A stretch of DNA of 64,000 nt, taken from NCBI GenBank assembly GCA_030536555.1, contig JAUNPU010000016.1, positions 1 through 64,000 on the forward strand, given 5' to 3'. Position 1 is the stretch's first letter. Every line of letters starts with the position of its first letter. The stretch is from Eubacteriales bacterium (GTDB taxonomy: Bacteria > Bacillota > Clostridia > Lachnospirales > Lachnospiraceae). The position numbers and the translations under genes were made by a program. This document shows positions 24,216 to 32,723 of this stretch, piece after piece. The notes under the pieces were generated by a model. The model was given only the letters and a program-made list of their open reading frames with translations, ran no database searches and was not told where the DNA came from.

Positions 24216-24483
24216 GTTTTGGACAATTTTGAGATAAATTCCTGAAAATTGTCCAAAGAGATATGGAAAATCCGGATTTCAGGTTGAAAAAGCGATGGAA
24301 ACGCGGCTGTTTGGACAATAAACACGGATTTCAAGGAAAATTATCCAAAAATCCGGAAATTTTGGATAATGAAAGGCGGATTTGAAGATAATTGTCCAAA
24401 ATATGCTTTATGTCAACTTTAAAATGCTCAAAACTGCCTGCGATTGGACAATTAACCCCTGAAATGGCATTTTATTGTCCAAT
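24216..24483 (+). repeat. Hairpin-array element, copy 1 (four TTGGACAA/TTGTCCAA stem-loops)
   Basis: Eight copies of one octamer alternate in orientation at 24219, 24249, 24311, 24341, 24362, 24392, 24444 and 24475 (TTATCCAA at 24341 and TTGGATAA at 24362 are one-base variants). Within each inverted pair the spacing is 30-31 bp. Stems reach 13 bp (first) and 11 bp (last), and flanking bases change together: TTT...AAA in most pairs, GAT...ATC in the last. The same architecture recurs at 42166-42444. No protein is encoded. It fills most of the 546 bp between spoIIE and tilS. Confidence 0.88.
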
Positions 24484-24494
24484 CGGACATGATG

Positions 24495-24582
24495 GCAGGA
24501 AGAATGGCGGTTGACGCTGCAGGAAGAATGGCGGTTGGCATCGCAGGAAGAACAGCGGCTGATGCCGCAGGAAGAATCTTAA
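24495..24582 (+). repeat. 24-bp tandem repeat upstream of tilS
   Basis: GCAGGAAGAA starts units at 24495, 24519, 24543 and 24567, exactly 24 bp apart. Copy 2 of the hairpin element is followed by a single GCAGGAAGAATC at 42448, so this looks like an expanded tail of the same element. Confidence 0.85.
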
Positions 24583-24639
24583 GTGGCAGACGGAGAAAGA
24601 AAAGATACAGAACCGGCGCTTGCCGGGGCGGAGAATATC

Positions 24640-26337
24640 ATGTGGAAGAAAGTAAGAAACTTTATTCGGGAATACGGGCTGCTGGAATCGGGAGATCGGG
24701 TGATTGTGGCAGTGTCAGGCGGGGCAGATTCAGTCTGCCTTTTGTCTGTTTTATGCCGGATTGCAGCAGAAGGCGGCAGCCAGATCCGGCTGCAGGCAGT
24801 TCACGTTCATCATGGCCTCAGGGGATCGGAGGCGGACAGGGATGAGGCATTTGTGCGGAAACTGTGTGACGGATTTGGTGTTCCGCTGACTGTGGTACAT
24901 CGGAATGTGGCGGAATATGCAAGAGAGCATGGGCTTTCCACAGAGGAAGCCGGACGGATTCTGCGCTATGAAGCCTTTGAGGAAGCGGCTATTCGGTGGA
25001 AGCAGGAAGAAACTCAGCCCTCCGGTCCGGCTGCATCCCCTGACCTGACGGTCTCCACAGCATCTGTAAAAATAGCGATTGCCCATCATCAGGACGACAG
25101 CGCAGAGACAATCTTGTACCACCTGGTGCGAGGCAGTGGCCTGAAGGGACTTGCGGGAATCCGCCCGGTGCAGGGCGACCGAATCCGACCGCTGCTGTGC
25201 GTGAACCGGGGGGAGATACTGGATTATCTGCGGGCGGAAAATCTGAGCTGGTGTGAGGATTCCACCAATGCTTCCGGAGATTATACAAGAAACCGGATCC
25301 GGAATCAGATTCTCCCGATGCTGAAGGAGGAAGTGAATCACCGTGCTGTGGAAAATATTCTTCATGCAGGGGAAATCTTTGCTCAGGCGGACAGCTATCT
25401 GGAGCAGCAGGCAGAACGAATCTGGGAAGCAGCCGGGCAGAGCAGCCGGGATCACAGGAACGTATCGGAGGCAGTTGAAACGACGGCAATCCCAGGTCGT
25501 CCGCCGGTCCTCGTTCGCCAGCCCTCCACCGCCCTCACTGCCGAGATTCGTCTCGATGTGCTTCGCGCACAGCCGGTCATCCTCAGAACCTATGTGATTC
25601 GTCGGATGATCGACCAGGTGACACCGGGGTGGAAGGATATCACATTCCGCCATTTTCAGCAGATTGCGGAACTGGCGGACCGCAGGACAGGCAGCCGCAT
25701 CGATCTTCCATGGGGCATGCAGGCAGTGCGGGAATACGAGATTCTGCGAATCGAGAGAAAACCGGATTTTCAGACAGATCCGGCGAACTCGTCCACCGAT
25801 AAACCGACTGCATCAGCAAGCCTGGTGAGCTCGTCCGCCGACCAGCCGACTTCGCCGGCAGACCCGGCAACCGACTTCGCCGACCAGCCGACTTCGCCGG
25901 CAGATCCGGCAACCGACTTTACCGACCAACCGGCTCCGCTCCCCGTCCAAATCCCTCTGCCGCTTCCCGGCGGCCCGGCGATTCAGGCGGGCGGGCTGGT
26001 GCTGCGGGCATTTTCAAGAAAAAAACAGCAGGAAATCCCCAAAAACCAGTATACGAAATGGTTCGACTATGATAAAATTAAAGATACGCTATCCGTAAGG
26101 TGTCGGCAGACCGGCGACTACCTGATGCTGCCTGGCGGCGGAAGGAAAGCTGTGACCCGTTATATGATCGATGAGAAGATTCCGAGAAGCCTCAGGGAAG
26201 AGATCCCGGTGCTGGCGGAGCGCGATCATGTTCTCTGGGTGATCGGCTACCGGATCAGCGAATATTATAAGATTACCACTACTACCGAGACAATCTTACA
26301 GGTAAGTAACTGCGCAGAAGAAGGGCTGCACGGGTAA
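24640..26337 (+). CDS. tilS: tRNA(Ile)-lysidine synthetase
   Basis: TilS makes lysidine at C34 of the AUA-reading tRNA-Ile. The PP-loop ATPase motif VAVSGGADSVCLL, the VHHGLRG and AHHQDDSAET motifs, and the C-terminal domain are present. At about 565 residues it is longer than the usual 450-480, because of two low-complexity inserts, one around residues 275-310 and one Pro/Thr/Asp-rich near residues 380-440. Start ATG 24640 behind GGGCGGAG; a GTG at 24583 is less likely. The tilS-hpt-ftsH order is as in Bacillus. Confidence 0.92.
   Translation: MWKKVRNFIREYGLLESGDRVIVAVSGGADSVCLLSVLCRIAAEGGSQIRLQAVHVHHGLRGSEADRDEAFVRKLCDGFGVPLTVVHRNVAEYAREHGLSTEEAGRILRYEAFEEAAIRWKQEETQPSGPAASPDLTVSTASVKIAIAHHQDDSAETILYHLVRGSGLKGLAGIRPVQGDRIRPLLCVNRGEILDYLRAENLSWCEDSTNASGDYTRNRIRNQILPMLKEEVNHRAVENILHAGEIFAQADSYLEQQAERIWEAAGQSSRDHRNVSEAVETTAIPGRPPVLVRQPSTALTAEIRLDVLRAQPVILRTYVIRRMIDQVTPGWKDITFRHFQQIAELADRRTGSRIDLPWGMQAVREYEILRIERKPDFQTDPANSSTDKPTASASLVSSSADQPTSPADPATDFADQPTSPADPATDFTDQPAPLPVQIPLPLPGGPAIQAGGLVLRAFSRKKQQEIPKNQYTKWFDYDKIKDTLSVRCRQTGDYLMLPGGGRKAVTRYMIDEKIPRSLREEIPVLAERDHVLWVIGYRISEYYKITTTTETILQVSNCAEEGLHG
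25837..25930 (+). repeat. 42-bp in-frame tandem repeat in tilS
   Basis: GCCGACCAGCCGACTTCGCC begins units at 25837 and 25879, nearly identical over 42 bp, with a third partial unit from 25921. They encode a 14-residue ADQPTSPADPATDF unit between TilS domains. Confidence 0.85.
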
Positions 26338-26361
26338 AATGCGAACGGAGGAAAAGAGAAC

Positions 26362-26886
26362 ATGGCAGATAAGATTCGAGTATTGTTATCCGAAGAAGAA
26401 GTTAACAGGAGAATCAGCGAGGTGGCTGAGGTCATCAGCAAAGATTACGAGGGCAAGGAGATTCACCTGATCTGTATTTTAAAGGGAGGTGTATTCTTCA
26501 CCTGTGAGCTTGCAAAGCGTCTGAACGTACCGGTATCTCTGGACTTCATGTCCGTGTCCAGTTACGGCGATGATACCAAGTCCAGCGGTGTGGTCCGCAT
26601 TCTGAAGGATCTGGATGAGCCGCTCGAAGGCAAGGAAGTGCTGATCGTGGAGGACATCATTGACTCCGGTCGTACACTGGCATATCTGATCGAGGTGTTA
26701 AAGCAGCGGGGACCGAAGAGCATCCGTCTGTGCACCCTGCTTGACAAGCCGGAGCGCCGTGTGAAGAAACAGGTGAAGGTAGATTATACCTGCTTTACCA
26801 TTCCGGATGAATTTGTCGTAGGTTACGGTCTGGATTATGCGCAGAAGTACCGCAACTTACCATATATTGGAGTAGTAGAGCAGTAA
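26362..26886 (+). CDS. hpt: Hypoxanthine phosphoribosyltransferase
   Basis: A 174-residue purine salvage enzyme with the PRPP-binding loop VLIVEDIIDSGRTL and an early SVSSYGDDTKSSG flexible loop. It lies 24 bp after tilS with AACGGAGG ahead, and 12 bp before ftsH. In Bacillus HprT also binds TilS at the same locus. Confidence 0.96.
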   Translation: MADKIRVLLSEEEVNRRISEVAEVISKDYEGKEIHLICILKGGVFFTCELAKRLNVPVSLDFMSVSSYGDDTKSSGVVRILKDLDEPLEGKEVLIVEDIIDSGRTLAYLIEVLKQRGPKSIRLCTLLDKPERRVKKQVKVDYTCFTIPDEFVVGYGLDYAQKYRNLPYIGVVEQ

Positions 26887-26898
26887 GGAGGCGTATCA

Positions 26899-28713
26899 GT
26901 GAGACAACAGGTATACAGAAGCTCTGGACTGATGGTGCTGCTTTTGCTGCTGCTTGGACTGTGGCTGTTCGTACCCAACAAGGGTGAGACTCAGATGACG
27001 AACCAGGAGTTTAAGCAGGCGCTGGAGCAGGAGACGATTCAGTATGTGGAGATCAACCCCAATGAGCAGACCCCGACCGGCGAGGTAAGGCTGAAACTCG
27101 AGAATGATGAGAAGAGGCATGTGGTCTATTTTACCGATGTGGAGAAAGCGCAGGAGCTTCTTGACAGCTATGAGATCGACTATAAGGTCAACAACATACC
27201 CCAGAGCACTTACTGGATCAGTGTGATCTTTCCGATCATTCTGTCTGTGGGAACCATGATGCTGTTCATTTTTATGATGAATGCCCGCGCAGGCGGTGGC
27301 GGCGGAACCAATGCCAAGATGATGAACTTTGGCAAGAGCCGTGCCCGCATGACCCACAACAGCAACATTACGTTTAAGAATGTGGCAGGTCTCCGTGAGG
27401 AGAAGGAGGATCTGGAGGAGATGGTGGATTTCCTTCGGAATCCCCACAAGTACACCGAGGTGGGCGCGAGGATTCCCAAGGGTGTGATTCTGGTGGGACC
27501 TCCGGGAACCGGTAAGACCCTGCTTGCAAAGGCAGTGGCAGGCGAGGCGGGTGTGCCGTTCTTCAGCATATCCGGTTCTGACTTCGTGGAGATGTTCGTC
27601 GGTGTCGGCGCATCCCGTGTTCGCGATCTGTTTGAGGATGCGAAGAAGAATGCACCGTGTATTGTATTTATCGATGAGATTGACGCAGTTGCCCGCCGGA
27701 GAGGTACCGGTATGGGCGGCGGTCATGATGAGAGAGAGCAGACCCTGAACCAGCTTCTGGTTGAGATGGATGGTTTCGGCGTCAACGAGGGCATTATTGT
27801 GATGGCTGCCACCAACCGTGTGGATATTCTGGATCCTGCGATCCTGCGTCCGGGCCGCTTCGACCGGAAGGTAGCTGTAGGCAGACCGGATGTGAAGGGC
27901 CGCGAGGAGATCCTGCAGGTACACTGCAAGGCGAAGCCGCTGGCGGAGGATGTAGATCTGCATCGGGTAGCGAAGACCACTTCCGGATTTACCGGAGCGG
28001 ATCTGGAGAACCTGATGAATGAGTCTGCGATTCTGGCAGCAAAGGAGAACCGCACCTTTATCCGTCAGTCTGATATTGACCGTTCCTTCGTGAAGGTCGG
28101 CATCGGCGCGGAGAAGAAGAGCCGCGTGATCTCCGAGAAGGAGAAGCGGATCACCGCTTACCACGAGTCCGGTCATGCCATTCTGTTCCATGTGCTGCCG
28201 GATGTGGGACCGGTCCATACAGTCTCCATTATCCCTACGGGAATCGGTGCAGCAGGCTATACGATGCCGCTGCCGGGGGATGACGAGATGTTCAACACCA
28301 GGGGTAAGATGCTGCAGGACATTATGGTATCTCTGGGCGGACGAATCGCCGAGGAGATCATTTTCGGAGATGTGACCACAGGTGCATCTCAGGATATCAA
28401 GCATGCGACCAAGATTGCCCGGGCGATGGTGACCCAGTATGGTATGTCTGAGAAGGTGGGCATGATTGACTATGGCAGCGACGAGGACGAGGTATTTATC
28501 GGTCGTGATCTGGCTCACGCGAAGGCTTACGGCGAGGCGGTTGCCTCTGCCATTGACAGCGAAGTAAAGCGGATCATTGACGAGTGTTATCAGAAGGCGA
28601 AGGACATTATTCTGCAGCACCGGGATGTGCTGGACAGCTGTACCGCGCTGCTGATCGAGAATGAGAAGATCGGTCAGGAAGAGTTCGAAGCCCTGTTCCA
28701 CCAAGTTGCATAA
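26899..28713 (+). CDS. ftsH: ATP-dependent zinc metalloprotease FtsH
   Basis: A 604-residue membrane AAA protease: N-terminal membrane segment, extracytoplasmic domain, second membrane segment ([19 protein letters not shown]), Walker A GPPGTGKT, Walker [12 protein letters not shown] region with RPGRFDR, and the zinc site HESGH. The start is GTG 26899 behind AAGGAGGCG. It degrades misassembled membrane proteins and regulators. Confidence 0.97.
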
Positions 28714-28763
28714 AAATCATTTCGAAATTCATCAATGTTTGTGCACACTTATTTTGAGGGTTA

Positions 28764-28793
28764 TGCTATTATAATAGACGTAACCCCCCCCCC
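28764..28793 (+). promoter_or_regulatory. TATAAT promoter-like site followed by a run of ten C
   Basis: TATAAT (28770-28775) in a TGCTATTATAAT context stands just before ten consecutive C (28784-28793), placing the homopolymer at or next to the predicted transcription start. No clear -35 is visible. Together with a terminator at 28848 this describes the 262 bp between ftsH and the amylase gene, which contains no gene. Confidence 0.4.
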
Positions 28794-28847
28794 AATACAT
28801 TATATAGTTTTTGCTACACCCCATAAGAAACGAAATACCTTCTCCTG

Positions 28848-28877
28848 AAAGAGCCAGCTACCCCGCTGGCTCTTTCG
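28848..28877 (+). terminator. Intrinsic terminator
   Basis: AAAGAGCCAGC (28848-28858) pairs perfectly with GCTGGCTCTTT (28865-28875) around a 6-base loop. It would end ftsH transcription, or attenuate the short transcript starting near 28782. Confidence 0.8.
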
Positions 28878-28975
28878 CTGTGCGGAAATAAGGCTGCGTG
28901 TGATTGGGGGTTGTATCTGATAACAGAATCAGATAGAATAGAAGTGATAGAGAAATAGGAAGGAACAGACCTGTT

Positions 28976-31045
28976 ATGGCGGAGACAGCAAGTAGAGAGA
29001 TGAACAGACAGGCGCTTTTTGCCGACGAGACTTCAGATTATCGCAGACCGGAAGAACCGGATGCCGGGGAGCGCGTGGTACTCCGGTTTCGGACCGCAAG
29101 AGGGGATGCCGATCGGGTTTCCTATATTGAAGAAGACAAGAATATTGAGGCAGAGATGACCAGACGGTCATCGGATGCTTTGTTTGATTATTATGAATAT
29201 GAGATCGAGGCGGACAGTGAGCCGATGCGGTATTACTTTCAGGTGGTGAAGGGCAGCGAGGTCTGTTATTTCAACCGCCTGGGGGCGACTATGGATATTC
29301 AGAGCTGCTATGCATTCCGCATTACGCCGGGGTTCCACACGCCGGAGTGGGCCAAGGGGGCGGTGATGTACCAGATCTTCGTGGACCGGTTCTGCAATGG
29401 GGATCCGTCCAATGATGTGGAGGAGTGCGAGTACGTCTATATTGGCCGTCCGGTCCACAAGGTGAAGGACTGGAATATGAATCCGGCGTCTATGGATGTG
29501 GGCTGCTTCTACGGAGGCGATCTGCAGGGGGTCTGGAACAAGCTGGATTATCTGCAGCATCTGGGCGTGGAGGTCATTTACTTTAATCCGTTGTTCGTAT
29601 CTCCTTCCAATCACAAGTATGACAGTCAGGATTATGATCATATCGATCCCCATTATGGTGTGATCGTGCACGACGGCGGCGCGCTGGTGGCAGCCAATGC
29701 GCTGACCAATGACAAGGCAGTCCGCTATCGAACCCGCACCGCAGGAAAAGACAATCTGGAAGCCAGCGACCGGCTGTTTGCCCGCTTCATGGAGGAGATT
29801 CACCGGCGCGGGATGAGAGTGATCATTGACGGTGTGTTCAATCACTGCGGTTCCTTTAACAAGTGGCTGGACCGGGAGCGGATCTATGCCAATCAGGGCG
29901 GCTACGAGGAGGGGGCCTATATTTCCGCCAACAGTCCCTACCGCTCCTTCTTTAAGTTTTACAATGAGGATGCATGGCCGTACAATGGCAATTATGACGG
30001 CTGGTGGGGGCACGACACGCTGCCGAAGCTGAATTATGAGGAGTCTGTCAGGCTGCACGATTATATTATGGAGATTGCTGGCAAGTGGGTGTCACCGCCT
30101 TACAGTGTAGATGGCTGGCGGCTGGATGTGGCGGCGGATCTGGGACACAGCAGCGACTACAATCACAGGTTCTGGCGGGAGTTCCGGGATCACGTCAAGC
30201 ACGCGAATCCCGATGCCATTATTCTGGCGGAGCACTACGGGGATCCCAGCAGCTGGCTGCAGGGTGACCAGTGGGATACGGTCATGAACTATGATGCGTT
30301 TATGGAGCCGCTTACCTGGTTTTTGACCGGTATGGAGAAGCACAGCGACGAGTACAACGGTTCTCTGTATGGAGACGGAAGCAGCTTTTTCCGCTCCATG
30401 TACTACCACATGAGCCGCATGCAGACGCAGTCGATGATGGTGGCGATGAATCAGCTGTCCAACCATGACCACAGCCGTTTCCTGACGAGGACCAATCAGA
30501 TCGTGGGGCGGATTGGCACGGCAGGACCGGAGATGGCGAGCTTTGGCATCAATTACGGGGTATTTCGGGAGGCGGTGATGGTGCAGATGACCTGGCCGGG
30601 AGCGCCGACTTTGTATTACGGTGATGAGACCGGTGTCTGCGGCTGGACCGACCCGGATAACCGGCGGACCTATCCGTGGGGACATGAGGACTTCGAGCTG
30701 ATCGAATTCCACCGGTACATGATCAGCCTTCACAAGAGGCTTCCGGCCCTGCGCCGGGGGTCCTTAAAGCAGCTGATCGCGGATCGGCAGCTGATTGCCT
30801 ATGGGCGGATGCGCGGCACCAATAAGTGCGTGGTTGTGGTGAATAACCGGGGAGACAGGCGCACGGTCCAGGTTCCGGTGTGGGAGCTGGGAATAACGGA
30901 CGAGGACGTGCTGCGCCGGGTGATGCTGACTCACAAAGACGGCTACAATGCCGGGGCGGTGGACTATACTGTGGAAGCTGGCATGGTGACTCTGGAGCTT
31001 CCGGGCAACTCCAGCATTCTGCTGACCACAGGCGTGGATATTTGA
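28976..31045 (+). CDS. GH13 alpha-amylase / neopullulanase-like enzyme
   Basis: A 689-residue cytoplasmic glycosidase (no signal peptide): N-terminal beta domain, barrel, C-terminal beta domain. All GH13 sites are intact: region I VIIDGVFNH, region II DGWRLDVA (nucleophile Asp), region III IILAEHYGD (acid/base Glu) and region IV LSNHDHSRF (Asp). The N-terminal domain and MYQIFVDRF motif resemble neopullulanases and maltodextrin-degrading enzymes. Likely acts on maltodextrins or glycogen-derived chains, in contrast to the dead GH13 protein at 18301. Confidence 0.9.
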   Translation: MAETASREMNRQALFADETSDYRRPEEPDAGERVVLRFRTARGDADRVSYIEEDKNIEAEMTRRSSDALFDYYEYEIEADSEPMRYYFQVVKGSEVCYFNRLGATMDIQSCYAFRITPGFHTPEWAKGAVMYQIFVDRFCNGDPSNDVEECEYVYIGRPVHKVKDWNMNPASMDVGCFYGGDLQGVWNKLDYLQHLGVEVIYFNPLFVSPSNHKYDSQDYDHIDPHYGVIVHDGGALVAANALTNDKAVRYRTRTAGKDNLEASDRLFARFMEEIHRRGMRVIIDGVFNHCGSFNKWLDRERIYANQGGYEEGAYISANSPYRSFFKFYNEDAWPYNGNYDGWWGHDTLPKLNYEESVRLHDYIMEIAGKWVSPPYSVDGWRLDVAADLGHSSDYNHRFWREFRDHVKHANPDAIILAEHYGDPSSWLQGDQWDTVMNYDAFMEPLTWFLTGMEKHSDEYNGSLYGDGSSFFRSMYYHMSRMQTQSMMVAMNQLSNHDHSRFLTRTNQIVGRIGTAGPEMASFGINYGVFREAVMVQMTWPGAPTLYYGDETGVCGWTDPDNRRTYPWGHEDFELIEFHRYMISLHKRLPALRRGSLKQLIADRQLIAYGRMRGTNKCVVVVNNRGDRRTVQVPVWELGITDEDVLRRVMLTHKDGYNAGAVDYTVEAGMVTLELPGNSSILLTTGVDI

Positions 31046-31111
31046 GCCGATGTCCGAAGGAATTCGAAAGAAATAATTGAAAGAAAAATTCGAAAAATTG
31101 AAAAAACATCT

Positions 31112-31143
31112 TGATTTTTCGCTTCGGCTGTGATAATATAATT
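31112..31143 (+). promoter_or_regulatory. Promoter of the tRNA cluster
   Basis: TTGATT (31112-31117), 17-bp spacer to TAATAT (31135-31140), which overlaps TATAAT (31138-31143). It lies 22 bp upstream of the first tRNA. Confidence 0.6.
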
Positions 31144-31164
31144 TCTGCTTATCAAAGCCGGTTT

Positions 31165-31246
31165 GGATGGGTTCCCGAGTGGCCAAAGGGGGCAGACTGT
31201 AAATCTGTTAGCTGTGCTTTCGGTGGTTCGAATCCACCTCCATCCA
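31165..31246 (+). tRNA. tRNA-Tyr (GTA)
   Basis: Acceptor GGATGG pairs with CCATCC; anticodon GTA in GACTGTAAATC; T-arm GGTTCGAATCC; a long variable arm of class II type, as bacterial tRNA-Tyr has. The CCA end is not encoded. Confidence 0.95.
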
Positions 31247-31308
31247 TTTACTGAACGCAGCAGATCAGCTGATTCGCGAGAACAGCGGAAGGTCGATGCG
31301 GGCAGAAT

Positions 31309-31394
31309 GCCGCAGTGGCGGAACTGGCAGACGCACAGGACTTAAAATCCTGCGGGACTAATCTCCCGTGCCGGTTCGATTCCGGCCTGCGGCA
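31309..31394 (+). tRNA. tRNA-Leu (TAA)
   Basis: Acceptor GCCGCAG pairs with CTGCGGC, discriminator A. Anticodon TAA in GACTTAAAATC, long variable arm (class II), T-arm GGTTCGATTCC. CCA is not encoded. Confidence 0.95.
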
Positions 31395-31435
31395 TTTGGA
31401 ATATTGGTTTTGATTGGCGACACGAGAAAAAGGCA

Positions 31436-31464
31436 TTGACAAATCTGAAGATATACGATAAACT
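31436..31464 (+). promoter_or_regulatory. Promoter of tRNA-Phe and tRNA-Gly(TCC)
   Basis: TTGACA (31436-31441), exact 17-bp spacer, TAAACT (31459-31464), 20 bp before tRNA-Phe. Confidence 0.65.
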
Positions 31465-31484
31465 AGATGAGTCGGTTTGAGCAA

Positions 31485-31557
<73 letters not shown>

Positions 31558-31560
31558 TCT

Positions 31561-31631
31561 GCGGGTGTAGTTCAATGGTAGAACACCAGCCTTCCAAGCT
31601 GGATACGTGGGTTCGATTCCCATCACCCGCT
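31561..31631 (+). tRNA. tRNA-Gly (TCC)
   Basis: Acceptor GCGGGTG pairs with CACCCGC, discriminator T; anticodon TCC in GCCTTCCAAGC. It begins three bases after tRNA-Phe, so both come from one transcript. Confidence 0.95.
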
Positions 31632-31642
31632 CTGATATGTAC

Positions 31643-31671
31643 TTGACTTTATACATGTGTTGCGCTATAAT
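31643..31671 (+). promoter_or_regulatory. Promoter of tRNA-Gly(GCC)
   Basis: TTGACT (31643-31648), exact 17-bp spacer, TATAAT (31666-31671). It gives the last tRNA its own start. Confidence 0.75.
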
Positions 31672-31712
31672 AGCATGTGTTTAGTACATAAATTGAATAA
31701 GTTTTATTTTAT

Positions 31713-31785
31713 GCGCGAGTGGCTCAGTTGGTGGAGTACGACCTTGCCAAGGTCGGGGTCGCGGGTTCGAGTCCCGTCTCGCGCT
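31713..31785 (+). tRNA. tRNA-Gly (GCC)
   Basis: Acceptor GCGCGAG pairs with CTCGCGC, discriminator T; anticodon GCC in ACCTTGCCAAGGT; T-arm GGGTTCGAGTCCC. Confidence 0.95.
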
Positions 31786-31797
31786 CTTTATTTTTTG

Positions 31798-31827
31798 CGG
31801 GCTCCCGGGTTTGGGTTCCCGTTTTTT
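31798..31827 (+). terminator. Terminator of the tRNA cluster
   Basis: CGGG-CT-CCC-GGGTTT-GGG-TT-CCCG hairpin followed by TTTTTT (31822-31827). Confidence 0.75.
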
Positions 31828-31959
31828 GTTACATCAAGTGAGTTGTTGAATGTTCTGCCGATTGGCTAAAGCTATTTCCCATTATTTGATATTGAGTTAC
31901 AGAATGAAAAAGAATCCTCATTTATTGAAGGATTGCGTATAGTAATCGCGAATATAGTA

Positions 31960-31968
31960 TGTTATAAT
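31960..31968 (+). promoter_or_regulatory. Extended -10 promoter
   Basis: TG-T-TATAAT (31960-31968) is an extended -10 with no clear -35, upstream of the hypothetical gene at 32011. Confidence 0.45.
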
Positions 31969-32010
31969 AATCACATGATATATGTACAATACAACGAAGG
32001 GGGTGACATC

Positions 32011-32511
32011 ATGGATATCAACAGTGCGGCGGAGCAGGGCGAAGGATTGCAGGAGCGGCAGGGATTTGTTCGTGCGGGTGCGATGCTGGTGTGTCTGCAG
32101 GGACAGGATGAGACAGGACTGTACGGGAAGATTGTCAATCGGAATCTGGAGGATGCTGTTTCATTTCATGGTATTGATGAGCTGATCCTGTATCTGGACG
32201 AGATCTGCGACTGGATCGGACTTCCGCAGCGGACAGCCGAATTGCGGTTCATGAACAGCCAGCTGCAGCAGAAGTTTCGTGAACAGCAGGACAATCATCC
32301 GAAGGTGTCGGAAAGCGGACGCATTGGAGGCGTGGAGCTGGAGACTTACGTGGAGACACTGCGGGCGCAGGAAGTAGTTAAGGTGAACATTGACTACCGG
32401 CAGAATGCCAGCATGCAGGGAACCGTATGCGGGAAGATCACAGAGGAGCAGCACGTGGCATTTCGCAGTGCTCTGGAGCTGATGCATATGTTCCGCATGA
32501 TTTCTTTGTAG
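32011..32511 (+). CDS. Hypothetical protein
   Basis: A 166-residue acidic protein that I do not recognise. There is no signal peptide or membrane segment. The middle (SFHGIDELILYLDEICDWIGLPQ) looks helical, followed by a Gln-rich patch and a C-terminal sheet-like part (VVKVNIDYRQNASMQGTVCG). Start ATG 32011 behind GAAGGGGGTG. It precedes sbcD by about 210 bp. The 212 bp between them hold no gene that I can support. Confidence 0.6.
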   Translation: MDINSAAEQGEGLQERQGFVRAGAMLVCLQGQDETGLYGKIVNRNLEDAVSFHGIDELILYLDEICDWIGLPQRTAELRFMNSQLQQKFREQQDNHPKVSESGRIGGVELETYVETLRAQEVVKVNIDYRQNASMQGTVCGKITEEQHVAFRSALELMHMFRMISL

Positions 32512-32723
32512 GTTTCGGAGATGACCGAGAGCAGAACGGATGCGGCGGAAGGGGGTATGACGATGGTGATGCCCCTGTTTTGCTGAATAAGATTGAAATG
32601 AAATACGGCAGGTTGTTCAGGAACTTTGGACTGGACAGGCTGCCGTTTGCTGACTGTAAATATCTGATGGAGAAGAGTGTATGCCGCATCGCATCAGAGG
32701 GTTGTGGAAAGGAAGGATGCCAT

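Noticed and set aside
24216-24483. Possible CRISPR array
   Set aside because: The repeated unit is only 8 bp and alternates in orientation, intervals are unequal and no cas genes are near.
24489-24845. Small Ala/Gly/Arg repeat protein overlapping tilS
   Set aside because: It is the translation of the 24-bp tandem array continuing in a wrong frame through tilS.
26896-28704. 602-codon open frame opposite ftsH
   Set aside because: Complete antisense shadow of a conserved gene, with His/Leu-rich composition and no start signals.
32512-32723. Extra gene or SbcD extension between the hypothetical gene and sbcD
   Set aside because: The frame is open but there is no ribosome site, and SbcD similarity starts exactly at ATG 32724.
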